Source: Synaphobranchus kaupii (lineage: Eukaryota; Chordata; Actinopteri; Anguilliformes; Synaphobranchidae). From it: 64,000 bases of DNA. The stretch spans positions 58,026,157 to 58,090,156 of the forward strand of contig CM056381.1 of assembly GCA_029718625.1 (NCBI GenBank), written 5' to 3'. This document shows positions 10,441 to 20,329 of the stretch, piece by piece. The notes below the pieces were generated by a model, which had not been told where the DNA came from, made no database searches, and saw only the letters and a program-made list of their open reading frames with translations. Made by a program: the position numbers and the translations under genes. Numbering within the stretch: position 1 is the stretch's first letter; each line of letters starts with the position of its first letter.

Positions 10441-11049
10441 TATTTAGTAGCAGTCAGTAAATTCATCCTTATTCTGAAAAAATTACATGTGATTGCACTG
10501 TATATTTATGTATCTCAGATAACTTGTAACACATATATTATAAGAATTTTGCAAAAAGAATACAAATTTACACTTTTCTCCAACCCTCAATTTGCACAAC
10601 CTCTGTAGAATGGCCCATATCTATTAACAACACCAGCAATGGTACAGATACACCTTCAACCCTGCCAAAACATTACTTACTTCATTTTAAAGCAAATATG
10701 GGAATCTTTTTCAATATGTGCATCTCATAGGCTCCCACTCAATGTCTTAACTTTTAGTTTTTTTCCAGAGAAAAGTTGATGGTAGCTCTCTATTGTCCCA
10801 CAGCTGTTAAGCTGCTCTTTCTCAGGTCTCCTGAGAGTCTAGTCTAGGTCTAGGTTCTCAAAGTTTGCTACAGCTGAGGTTAAATCCAAGTTGGCTACTA
10901 AAATAAATCCCTACACTTGTTTCTTTAATCTTTTTCCTACTCACCTACTCAAGACCTGCTTCCCAGCTCTTGGAACCTCTCACAGATTATTAACACCTTA
11001 CTGGCTACTGCCCATGTACGTTCTGACTTAAACTTATGACTAACATCAA
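10441..11049. other. Unassigned AT-rich sequence
   Basis: No recognisable gene or repeat. The end may belong to the degraded LINE that becomes recognisable downstream. Confidence 0.45.
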
Positions 11050-11640
11050 ATTTACAATGAATTTAGAACATGTTATCTTCACAACTGGAAGTCTACCTTA
11101 CCTTTAATAATTGGCTAGAACCCTTCCCATCTGGATTTAGGGTAAAAAAAACGGTACTGAAACATACCCTGGGAGAGTGACTAATGACTTGTTCATAAAT
11201 GAAGACTCTGGGCCCCTTAATATTTGAATATAACTTTGACTTAATGTGACTTTCGATAGACTTTCAGACTTTCCATTCTAATTATCGGAACAGAAAACCC
11301 CTTGGCCTCTCTTGACACCTTAAAATGAAAATTGTGGATACAGAAAAATTAAAGCTGGCACACAAGCAACCTTTTGTTAAAAACTCAACTGAGGTTATAC
11401 TTAAAATACTTAATAATTGGCTCTCCTTGCCAGAACACTGGCAGTTGTCATTTCAACATTGGCAGTGTAACAGTTCCGTGATTCCGCTGAGGTGTATAAT
11501 CTTTTGCTGATTCTTGACAGCCAGTGGTCTCTTCAGGCACTCATGAAAAATTTGACCAGTCACTTTTTCCACCTCCACAACATTGTCCGGATAGGACCCC
11601 AAGTTATCTGTGACTTGCAGAGAGGTTTGATAATGCTTTT
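11050..11640 (+). pseudogene. Ancient L2/CR1-like LINE reverse transcriptase relic
   Basis: Fragments of translation in shifting frames match the L2-type reverse transcriptase order. First come EPFPSGF and RVTNDLFINEDSG (11115-11215), the region before the first catalytic aspartate. Much later come LDSQWSLQALMKNLTSHFFH and LHNIVRIGP (11508-11605), equivalent to the post-catalytic [18 protein letters not shown] block in the younger copies. Many stops and deletions intervene, and no YADD motif could be seen. This copy is far more diverged than the other two L2 copies, pointing to an old insertion. Confidence 0.65.
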
Positions 11641-12225
11641 AAAATATATATATTTTTACCTCTAGGCTACCTCTGGATTCATTTAACTCTTAACCCCTTC
11701 GCACAGATGCCATAGTGACCAGGACGCTGGCGCCAACTGAACTGAGACAATAATTTCTCCTGCAGCCAAACTATGAGTGGAAACGTTAAACTCCGCAGTG
11801 TACCTTTATTAGTACACAATTTGTGACGACTCTGCCGAATACGGAGTTTCTAAGTGTCACTATGGCGTGTAGCTAATCCATTTAACAAGCAACCCCCCAC
11901 CCAGTCTCGCCTGCAAATATACCTACCTACCCATGCGTGACACACTGAATACAATTAATCTTTTTTCCTCACACCTTTAAAGCTTTCATTTACAGATTTA
12001 TTTTATGCATTCACAAATTTCCCAATTTACGATTACGAACCGCACGTGTACGAATGTGCAATTTACGTTTACAAATCTTTCTTTTCTGCGTGCGTATTTT
12101 TGGCAGCGATTTCGCTCAATATTATGGTGTCTGTGTAGCATTTATTTATGATTGTTTAGTTTATAGTTTTTGTAAACTTACTTTAAATTTAAGAATCACA
12201 AATGATACACAGAGTAAACCATGGG
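11641..12225. other. Unassigned sequence
   Basis: No family or coding region was recognised. Confidence 0.5.
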
Positions 12226-12623
12226 AGGTGAAGTTGAGATCTTGAAGGGTTGTTTCTCCTGACTTATTTTTCCATAGAATTCAGTAGGAAAATGAGTCAG
12301 GAGAAACAATGCTTAAAGTGATCCATCCATATCTACTGCATATCTGGCAGCAGAATAATGGTTTGAGGCTTGTTTGATACGTCAGACCTTTGATGACTTA
12401 AAGCCATTTAGGCAACCATGGGTTCCATACTATTCCAATGTAATTTACAGCTTAATCTAATCCCACCCCCCAATTCCCCTAGAGATCCAATCAAATGCAG
12501 AGAGGTTATAGTATAGCTTGTAGGAGTACCAGAAAATAAGATACTGTATCAAGAGTCTTTTGATATTGTTGGGTCATAGACATCAGGAAGTCATGGCATG
12601 CAAAGGATATGCGACCAAATATT
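12226..12623 (+). mobile_element. Foldback Tc1-like derivative, copy 2 (right arm only)
   Basis: It matches the centre and right arm of the copies at 4.3 kb and 19.1 kb. It starts with the central hairpin TTTCTCCTGACTTATTTTTC and its inverse, contains CATATCTACTGCATATCTGG, and ends with GGATATGCGACCAAATATT. The left arm and the Tc1 ends are missing. Confidence 0.75.
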
Positions 12624-12873
12624 AAAAATGATTACTTTATTCTACATTATTCTACAATATTTTTTGATGCCCGAAAATGGGGGGGACTATGTACTAAAAG
12701 TTCTATAATTTCTAAAAAGTTAATCCGATATGGATCGCAATACCCTCAAATTAAAGCTCACAGTCTGCACTTCAACCTCATTGTATCCTTTCAAACCAAA
12801 AGTGCTAGAGTACAGAACCGAAATAACAAAAAATGTGTCACTGTCCAATGAATTATGGTGCTCACTGTATGTA

Positions 12874-12950
12874 AAAGAGAATTTACAAATCACTGCTTTC
12901 TGCTTTTATGTGCATTTTACATACTGTCCAAACTTTTTTGGAATTGGGGT
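12874..12950. mobile_element. Solo terminal fragment of the 8.5-kb Tc1-like family
   Basis: GAATTTACAAATCACTGCTT and ACTGTCCAAACTTTTTTGGA match the right terminus of the element at 8519-10076 (10002-10065). Only this end is present. Confidence 0.78.
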
Positions 12951-12952
12951 TT

Positions 12953-13951
12953 TTATGTCACATTACATGCTCTAGGCATACAGTGACCTAACTTGACAGG
13001 GTATGATCCTGCTCTCTCTGCAGTTTTACTTGTTTGTGATCTTCGCAATCTTTTTTCTTTTTAAATAATACAAAAATACTTAACTTCTTAAAAATGTTAT
13101 ATTTATGTCACTTCTGTCATATGTACCATCTGCCCCCTTAATTTGTTTTTATTGACTGTTTACAGTGATGCAGAGGTTGGTTTGAAGTGCAGAGATAAAC
13201 TTTGAGGGAACATTTCAGTAACATTTGGGAATATGGTGGTACGTTAACTCTCTAGCCCTGACATAATGTTATGGTATGGGCATTCTGAAATCATTTTCAG
13301 AATGTTTCTCCTCAGAGCAGGATATCTGGGAATGATTTGGAAAAATTACTGTGTTCCCTGCAGTTTCCCATTTAGTCTCCAATTGGGCATCAGGTGACAG
13401 AGGACTGGTTTGTGAGAGGAGATATTTACGTCAATTTGCCTCATTTTGGCAGCTTCATCTTCGACCAATTCAGATTTTTAAAAAAACTTTACTGAAAACA
13501 ATGCTCTCATGATTACACAGTAGTAATCATTTTGCCGTCATTGCTGTTCTACAGATGTCAACATATTTGACTCTGCAGTATACATAAGTCACACACATGC
13601 AGTGTTTTGTTCCTAACCCCGGACACCAACTTATGCATAAGTGAATTATCTCAACTATAAGTCTAATGTAAAGGGAAAATGTACCTTGCATAAGCTGTCC
13701 TTAAAGTAAAAAAATGTTTTCAGCCTTCCACCATCTCAGGACAAAATGTTGGAAATGAAAACACATGATTACTCTCCAATGAACCAGTGAATCACAGTGG
13801 CTATCTCCATATCCCGGAGTCTTCCCATAAAATAAATTAATTGCTCCACGGAGGAGAATGTGGACTGTGATAGACAGTCAGCTGCTGCAAAGCTCAGCGC
13901 ATCTTCCAAGGATCTGTGTGTAGAAGAAAGGTCATAAAAGTGGCAGTCAGA
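12953..13951. other. Unassigned sequence
   Basis: No gene or repeat family recognised. Sequence composition is ordinary. Confidence 0.45.
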
Positions 13952-13955
13952 TTAA

Positions 13956-15270
13956 AGGGTTAGTTCGGAATTTTGGACATAATGTCTCAATTACGACTTA
14001 CCCATGATGTAGTTGATTGATGGAAACCATTTTCAGATAATTCCATGCTGTCCCTTCTTTTGGACATACACACATTGCTAATGCTAGCGCAACTCGTAGG
14101 AAACTAGTAGCATCCACTACCAAACGCACTTAAACACTTCAAGGTGCACCCAAAGCAAATAAAATACGACGACAGTCTATCGGGGTTATTTTCAGTGATT
14201 ATACCATCATTTTTCAAGTCAAACTATCGTTGAATCCTTTACTTTGTGCTCACCTAAATTCTCCGTGGAAGTAAGGCGTTAGTTTAGTAGGTAACGTAAA
14301 GTAGCCTATAGCTCTGCCGGCCAAAAGCAATATCGCGCGTGTGAAAGAATCAGACTCGTAGTATTGTTAGCTAACGTTCAGGTAAGATGGTATTTCGGTG
14401 TGTATTTCAAGGTTGTTCAAATCATGCAAATAAAATGGGCACCACAAAGTTTTCACCGATTTCCAGTGAAAGATAACAAAGAAAACAGCTGTGGCTTCTT
14501 GCTGCTCGCATGGATGTCACCAATTGAGACTCTAAAAAAGTTTGTAGTGACCATTTCACAGGGGATGACTATGTGAAAATCAAAAAAGGACGGGCAGGAC
14601 ACCCTCTACTGAAGGAGACTGCTGTGCCATCACCTGTTTTTCTTCATGCACCGAAAACAACTGACGAGCAGGTAACTAATAAATGATTGCATGCGTGATC
14701 TATCTATTCAGCTAGCTAGCTAGTTGCCACGATTGGGAAGTCATGGAAGTGGTCAAACTTTTCCTGCAAATTGGTAGCCAGTGTGCTTGCTTGTATATGC
14801 TGTGTTATTCTGTAGCATGTTTGTTTTTAGCTGACTTGTTGTCTACCAAATATGTAACTTTACGGCAAAACGGATTGTGTCGGCAACTGTGGAGTACAGC
14901 AGATAGCCTACAGGCAGATACCCTGGCTAATCTACAGCTAGCTCCGCCGCCATACTTCCACTGAGAATTTAGGTGAGCACAAAGTAAAGGATTCAACGAT
15001 AGTTTGACTTGAAAAATGATGGTATAATCACTGAAAATAACCCCGATAGACTGTCGTCGTATTTTATTTGCTTTGGGTGCACTGTGGAGTGTTTAAGTGC
15101 GTTTGGTAGTGGATGCTACTAGTTTCCTACGAGTTGCGCTCGCATTAGCAATGTGTGTATGTCCAAAAGAAGGGACAGCATGTAATTATCTGAAAATGGT
15201 TTCCATCAATCAACTACATCATGGGTAAGTCGTAATTGAGACATTATGTCCAAAATTCCGAACTAACCCT
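13956..15270 (+). mobile_element. Kolobok-like DNA transposon, non-autonomous, with THAP exon
   Basis: TTAA flanks both ends (13952-13955 and 15271-15274). The arms are long and very similar: 13956-14278 inverted at 14948-15270, 323 bp each, beginning AGGGTTAGTTCGGAATTTTG. A TTAA duplication together with a THAP zinc finger is the known combination for the Kolobok superfamily. PiggyBac also targets TTAA but lacks THAP, and P elements have THAP but make 8-bp duplications. The interior is only about 670 bp and lacks the catalytic region, so the element is an internally deleted derivative. Confidence 0.83.
14387..14670 (+). pseudogene. THAP zinc-finger exon of a Kolobok-like transposase
   Basis: Read across two frameshifts, the exon shows all THAP hallmarks in order. 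These are the N-terminal zinc-binding pair in FRCVFQGC, the HRFP block, the conserved tryptophan in QLWLLAA, the second pair in VCSDHF, and the closing AVPSPVF motif. THAP domains bind DNA site-specifically and form the N-terminus of Kolobok and P-type transposases. One extra T near 14451 and a frame change near 14485 break the frame, and an in-frame stop follows the RMDVTN segment. The exon ends in CAG|GTAACT at about 14670, a plausible splice donor, so in the intact ancestor the catalytic exon would lie downstream; here it is deleted. Confidence 0.8.
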
Positions 15271-15274
15271 TTAA

Positions 15275-15973
15275 AGATGAGCCTCACCTCTGCAAGAATG
15301 ATGCCGCTTACTCTCTTTGAAAATATGTGCTCACACTGAAGGTCATAACTGGGTTCCCAACTCGCTCCCAACTCTCAAACTATCAATGAATTGGAGGAGA
15401 GGGGTGCATGGCTATTAATGGATATAAATATGAATTTATGCCACACTGTAGCACATGGATTCTATTTTAAGCTTGTATCAACATGTCTGTCGGTCACCAG
15501 TAAGAGGCTCAGTCAATATACAAAGTGATGGACTAATCGAGTGTAGCGTTAGTTCAGGCAGGCCACGAGAGTGAAACCAGGCCATAGGTGAATCAGCTGA
15601 CAGCTCAGCTGAGTAGTGACGATTCACCTATCAGTCCATTCACATAACAAGGCGGTCTATTTAACCGCCTCGCCCGACCATGGTGGATCCTCTGCCTGCA
15701 TGCCCGCTGCACACAAAAAACCCCCCTCCACCCCAGCTCCATCCTCTTCAGTTCCCTATTGCGCACAGACACCTAGCCTATATCGCTCCTGCATGGCTTA
15801 CTAATATTTTCGAGTGCCTACTGATTTCTTTCCTCTCTCCTTCCCGCTTCGGCAACCGCCGGAGCGGTACCTATAGATCAATCCGTCTTCCACCACCGGC
15901 TCACTACATGTATATATTGACATTTTCATATGTTCTGTCTTGCAATTTTTCTATTCCGTAATCAGCTATTCAG
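15275..15973. other. Unassigned sequence with small inverted repeats
   Basis: A stem of ATAGGTGAATCA (about 15585) with ATTCACCTAT (about 15622) is visible, followed by GGCGGTCTATTTAACCGCC (15650-15668), itself a short inverted repeat around a TATA-like centre. No protein is recognised. It may be the 5' part of the retroposon fragment that follows. Confidence 0.4.
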
Positions 15974-16140
15974 TTAACCGGTGCCAGTCAGCGGCGGATG
16001 GACTCCCCCCTCAGAGTCAGGTTCTGCCCAAGGTTTCTTCCTGCTAACAGCAGGGAGTTTTTCCTTGCCACTGTCGCCCTAGGCATACTCTACAGGGATT
16101 CAGGCCCGGTTCCTTGTAAATTGTTGTGATAATGACACTT
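15974..16140 (+). repeat. Fish retroposon 3' fragment (forward)
   Basis: It contains CAGAGTCAGGTTCTGCCCAA, GGTTTCTTCCTGCTAACAGC and GGGAGTTTTTCCTTGCCACT in order. A homologous copy lies in reverse orientation at 24902-25150. The block is widespread in fish genomes near retroposon 3' ends; the clade is not assigned here. Confidence 0.65.
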
Positions 16141-16148
16141 AAAAATGC

Positions 16149-16163
16149 CATATATATATATAT
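16149..16163. repeat. (AT)n microsatellite
   Basis: About seven uninterrupted AT dinucleotides. Confidence 0.9.
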
Positions 16164-16796
16164 AACTGATTGAATGGAAACTGTTGAAACCATTCACAGT
16201 GCTGCCGGTTCTGTTCTCAGTGCAACCCTATTGGGGGGTTGTTGCTGCTGCCCTCACCGCCATACCCATGCTTGTTCGCATGGATTAGCGGGAGGGTTTT
16301 TGAACAGAACCATACCGCCAAACCTAAAATGTATTGTTTTAAGAATGTCAATAAAGCTTTTACTTGAACAACAGTGGTCCTGGCTGAACTGTGGATAAGA
16401 CTCATTTTAATTATACCATTAAGGATATATGTTTTCTTTTGCATTTCCCAAGGTTTTGGCCTATGGTTTCTATGTAAAGTTATTTATGGATGTTAGTTTT
16501 GCCCAGCCAATTATGCTAAAACACCCACTTAGCATTCAGGCTTGATTTACAGTCAAGCTATGTGTATGGACCAAATACATAGTGATGACATTTCTGTTCA
16601 AATTCCCAGGCTGCATTCCTGAGTTCTGTGTTTTCTCTCTAATTGGTACAAATTCTAAACCATCAAACAAGACATGACTGCTGAATCCATAAAGTTTCAG
16701 TTCATTCAGGAAATAATTTCAGCAAATACATTTCTACTCTTGAGATTGAATGCATACTTTTATAAATTTTTTTATAATTGAAATTCGATGTGAAGA
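16164..16796. other. Unassigned sequence
   Basis: No family or coding region recognised; the overlapping short open frames on both strands lack domains. Confidence 0.45.
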
Positions 16797-17710
16797 TCTG
16801 TTCTCCATTTACACTAAGTCTCTTGGTTTGGTTATTAATTCACATGGCTTCTCTTACCATAGTTATGCTGATGACACTCAACTCTTCCTGTCTTTCCCTC
16901 CCTCTACCCCACAGGTAAAGGAAAGGATATCTGCTTGCCTGGCTGACATCTCTGAGTGGATGTCTAGCCATCACCTGAAGCTCAACCTCGACAAGACTGA
17001 GCTGCTCTTCATGCCATACAAGACCTCCCCACTCCTAGACCTGTCCATCACCGTCGACGGAACCACGGTCACCGCCTCCGCACCGCTCTGTAAGGAACCT
17101 GGAGGTGGTCCTGGACGACCAGCTGGACTTCAAAGAACACATCAGGGCAACGGCACGGTCCTGCAGGTTCCTCCTGTACAACATCAGGAGAATTCGGCCG
17201 TACCTGACCACCTACTCCGCCCAGCTTCTTGTCCAGACCATGGTCACCTCACGTCTGGACTACTGCAACTCCCTTCTCGCAAGCCTACCAGCCTGCGCCA
17301 TTCTGCCCCTACAACTGGTCCAGAACGCGGCTGCTCAGCTTGTGTTCAACCTCCCGAAGTTCTCGCATGTCACCCCCCTGCTGAGGTCACTCCACTGGCT
17401 GCCGGTCGTGGCCAGGATCAGGTTCAAAGTTCTGACCCTGGTCTACACTGCAGCCAAAAGGTCCCCTCCTACCTACAGGACTTAATCCAGCACTACGCTC
17501 CTGCTCGACCACTTCGCTCTGCTGCTGCAGGGCGACTTGCACTTCCCCCCCCTCCATGTTAATGGCTCCCGCTCCTCCTGACTGCGGAGCTTTTCCACCC
17601 TAGCTCCCCAGTGGTGGAACGAACTCCCCACTCTGCTGCCCTCAGCTGAAACACTGTCTGTTTTTCGTTGTGGTCTGAAAACACACTTTTTCAGACTCCA
17701 CCTCGACTAA
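16797..17710 (+). pseudogene. L2 LINE reverse transcriptase fragment with YADD motif
   Basis: The first frame reads [20 protein letters not shown], then the reverse transcriptase catalytic motif YADD at 16864-16875 followed by [27 protein letters not shown] and [17 protein letters not shown] frameshift near 17090 moves the reading to the frame of [18 protein letters not shown] through [20 protein letters not shown]. Near 17462 it returns to the first frame for [17 protein letters not shown]. Further shifts and a stop near 17580 precede the LAPQWWNELP and LKTHFFRLHLD blocks. The endonuclease and the first catalytic aspartate region are missing because of truncation. This is a dead copy. Confidence 0.87.
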
Positions 17711-17926
17711 AATACCTATATAAGGCCATTCTATAGTACTCGCTTCCTGTTTTGTTTGCTTGTTTTCTATTTAACTTGTGTTTTTGGTTATTTTATAGTT
17801 CAGAATGTATAGCTGACTGTGTGTACTACTCATGTTTATTACTAGGGATAGCTCCTACGGTGTGAGAAAGTTGTGCTTTGTCGGATTTGCTTTGTAGTCT
17901 GCCAAATGATTGTAATGTAATGTAAT
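16797..17926 (+). mobile_element. 5'-truncated L2-clade LINE, second copy
   Basis: It starts within the reverse transcriptase and ends with CTGCCAAATGATTG followed by TGTAATGTAATGTAAT. The coding part is very similar to the LINE at 878-1923 but extends further upstream and lacks its 3' minisatellite. The 3' end has lost part of the CGCTTTGGATAAAAGCG hairpin. No clear target duplication was found. Confidence 0.85.
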
Positions 17927-18875
17927 CATTAGCAAAGCAATGGCTGGGTTCATTTAGTTTATAGATTAATCCATATTAAGTAGCTAAAACTTCTTTTGTC
18001 AGAACTTCCTATTCATTTCCATTTGCGATTATGTGTAGAGATAATGTTAATTATGAAATATTTGTATTAATTTTGATCGAAATTATAGTAAGTCTACTGA
18101 GAAGTGATTTGTACATGCATTTTTACATTACCAATTGTTTGCAGCACTTTGGTGAGAGTCTGAAGATGTAAAATGTTTTAAAGGCCACATTTAAGCTTTT
18201 TTTGTTTTCTGTCTGGAAAACGAAACAGGCAACATAATGAATTTAGCTCTACAGCAAAATTGGAAGAGAGTAAATTTCAGTAGTTGAGCTTTAACAGGTA
18301 GGCTATTTCACCCCACGTACAAAAAAATAAGTGTCACATTCTCATCTGTCAAGAATGGTGTTACAAGGCAATTAGTGTGATATTGTTATTGTCCTGCTGG
18401 GATGCTGTAACATTCAGATGAGCTCTCACAAAGTGTAGACCTCAGAAGCCATTATTCCAAGCCTGCATAGTCATGTTGCTTTCAATCGCTAAAAGTGAAA
18501 TTCTGCAGACAAGACACTCGTGCCTAGACCATCAGTTGTAGCATCACTACAAGTGCAGTTTTGAAGACAAGACACTGCTACCCTGACCATCAGGCATAAC
18601 ATTATGGTAGAACCTCAGCGATATGAACTTCAAACTGGTTGATCAACTGATGGGTATGAAACCAGAAGTTGCATACCCAATTAAAACTTTTCAAGCTGCT
18701 TTCTATCACTGATGCAAAAAACGTGAGCATCAGATGAATTGATAAAAAAAGCATTTTCAACTGATACAAAACAAACTATTGCTGCCAACAGAAATTTCTG
18801 GGTCCAAGTACTAGTGTAAGCAACATCTGTTAAGATGATAATTAGCTAGCTACCTTTTTGCAGAATATTTGAATA
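17927..18875. other. Unassigned sequence with a weak tandem duplication
   Basis: Two diverged copies of about 65 bp (18481-18546 and 18547-18610) share AGACAAGACACT and GACCATCAG. Nothing else was recognised. Confidence 0.4.
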
Positions 18876-18877
18876 TA

Positions 18878-19117
18878 CAGTTGAAGTCGGAAGTTTACAT
18901 ACACTTAGGTTGAAGTCATTAAAACTAATTTTTAACCACTCCACAGATTTCATGTTAGCAAATTATAGTGTTGGCAAGTCAGTTAGGACATCTACTTTGT
19001 GCATGACACAAGTCATTTTTCCAACAATTGTTTACAGACAGATTATTTCACTTTTAATTCACTATATCACAATTCCAGTGGGTCAGAAGTTTCAAACACT
19101 AAGTTGACTGTACCTTT
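18878..19117 (+). mobile_element. Left IR/DR of a Sleeping Beauty-type Tc1 element
   Basis: It begins CAGTTGAAGTCGGAAGTTTA directly after TA (18876-18877), with the outer direct repeat ending near ACATACACTTAG. The inner repeat CCAGTGGGTCAGAAGTTT follows at about 19075. The order and wording closely follow the left inverted repeat of the salmonid Tc1 family from which Sleeping Beauty was derived, including GGCAAGTCAGTTAGGACATC and TTTACAGACAGATTATTTCA. The match to a foldback Tc1 family begins immediately at 19118, and no Sleeping Beauty-type transposase or right end follows. Confidence 0.88.
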
Positions 19118-20327
19118 AAATTTTTAATATTTGGTCGTATATACTTTGGTTTTGCATGCCATGACTTCCTGATGTCTGTGACCCACAACATCAAAAGACT
19201 CTTGATATCTTATTTTCTGGTATAGCGATACTATAACATCTCTGCATTTGAATGGATCTCTATGGGAATTGGGGGGTGGGACTAGATTTAGCTGTAAATT
19301 ACACTGGAACAGTATGGAAACACATGGTTGGCTAAATGGCTCTAAGTCATCAAGGGTCTGACATATCAAACAAGCCCTAAATCATCACTATGCTGCCAGA
19401 AATACAGTAGATATGAATGGATAACTTGAAGGGTTTCTTCTCCTGACTTATTTTTCCATACAGTTCAATAGGAAAATTTGTCAGGAGAAACAACCCGTAA
19501 AGTGATCCATCTATATCTACTGCATATCTGGCAGCAGAGTGATGGTTTGAGGCTTGTTTGATACCTCAGACCCTTGATGACTTACAGCCATTTTACCAAC
19601 CATGTATTCCATACTGTTCCAGCATAATTTACAGCTAAATCTAGTCCCACCCCCCAATTCCCATAGAGATCCATTCAAATGCAGAGACATTATAGTATCG
19701 CTTGTAAGAGTACCAGAAAATAAGATATCAAGAGTCAACTCCATGAAATACCAGGACATTTTAAATCTGAATCTGGCTGCCTCTGCCAGGAAACTAAAAC
19801 TGGGTCGTCGTTGGATCTTCCTGCAGGACAATGATCCAAAACAACACAAAAATGGTTAACTGAACACAAAATCAAGCTTCTGCCATGGCCCTCTCAGTCC
19901 CTTGATCTAAACCCCATTGAAAACCTGTGGGCTGAGCTGAAGAGGAGAGTGCACAAGAGAGGACCTAGGACTCTGGATGATCTGGAGAGATTCTGTAAAG
20001 AGGAATGGTCTCAGATTCCTTGCTCTGTATTCTCCAACCTTATTAGATGTTACGGGAGAAGACTCAGTGCTGTTTTATTGGCAAAGGGAGGTTGTACAAA
20101 GTATTAAATGCAGGGGTGCCAATAATTGTGGCACACGTGGTTTTGTTAAAAATAATTATTACTTGATGAGGGATTTTTTTTTTTCTTAAAATAAATTTAC
20201 TTCAATTAAAGGTTGGAATTTTCTCATTTTTTCAGTGTGAGATTAAGCTAATTCACCAAAAGGTGAATTTTCTATAAGCCTTTTTACTCATCTTTACCAG
20301 GGGTGCCAATAATCGTGTAGGGCACTG
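19118..20327. mobile_element. Foldback Tc1-like derivative, copy 3, with half transposase
   Basis: The left arm (19118-19460) and right arm (19475-19734) are inverted copies around a central hairpin with TTTCTCCTGACTTATTTTTC. The right part continues into transposase coding sequence and then the right IR/DR: an inner GCAGGGGTGCCAATAATTGT at 20111 and an outer CAGGGGTGCCAATAATCG ending in CACTG at 20327, followed by TA. The family's own left end is absent and a Sleeping Beauty-type left end occupies that place. Confidence 0.8.
19735..20107 (+). pseudogene. Tc1-like transposase C-terminal half
   Basis: It reads NSMKYQDILNLNLAASARKL, then GRRWIFLQDNDPKQH with the second catalytic aspartate. After a small frameshift near 19850 it reads WLTEHKIKLLPWPSQSLDLN and PIENLWAELKRR with the catalytic glutamate, ending LLAKGGCTKY and TAA at 20105-20107. 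The distance between the D and E motifs looks consistent with the D34E spacing of Tc1 transposases. The helix-turn-helix and the first aspartate are missing, replaced by the palindromic arm. The left breakpoint is at about 19735. Inactive. Confidence 0.87.
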
Positions 20328-20329
20328 TA

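Noticed and set aside
13956..15270. PiggyBac or P-element assignment for the TTAA/THAP element
   Set aside because: PiggyBac lacks a THAP domain and P elements make 8-bp duplications; TTAA plus THAP fits Kolobok.
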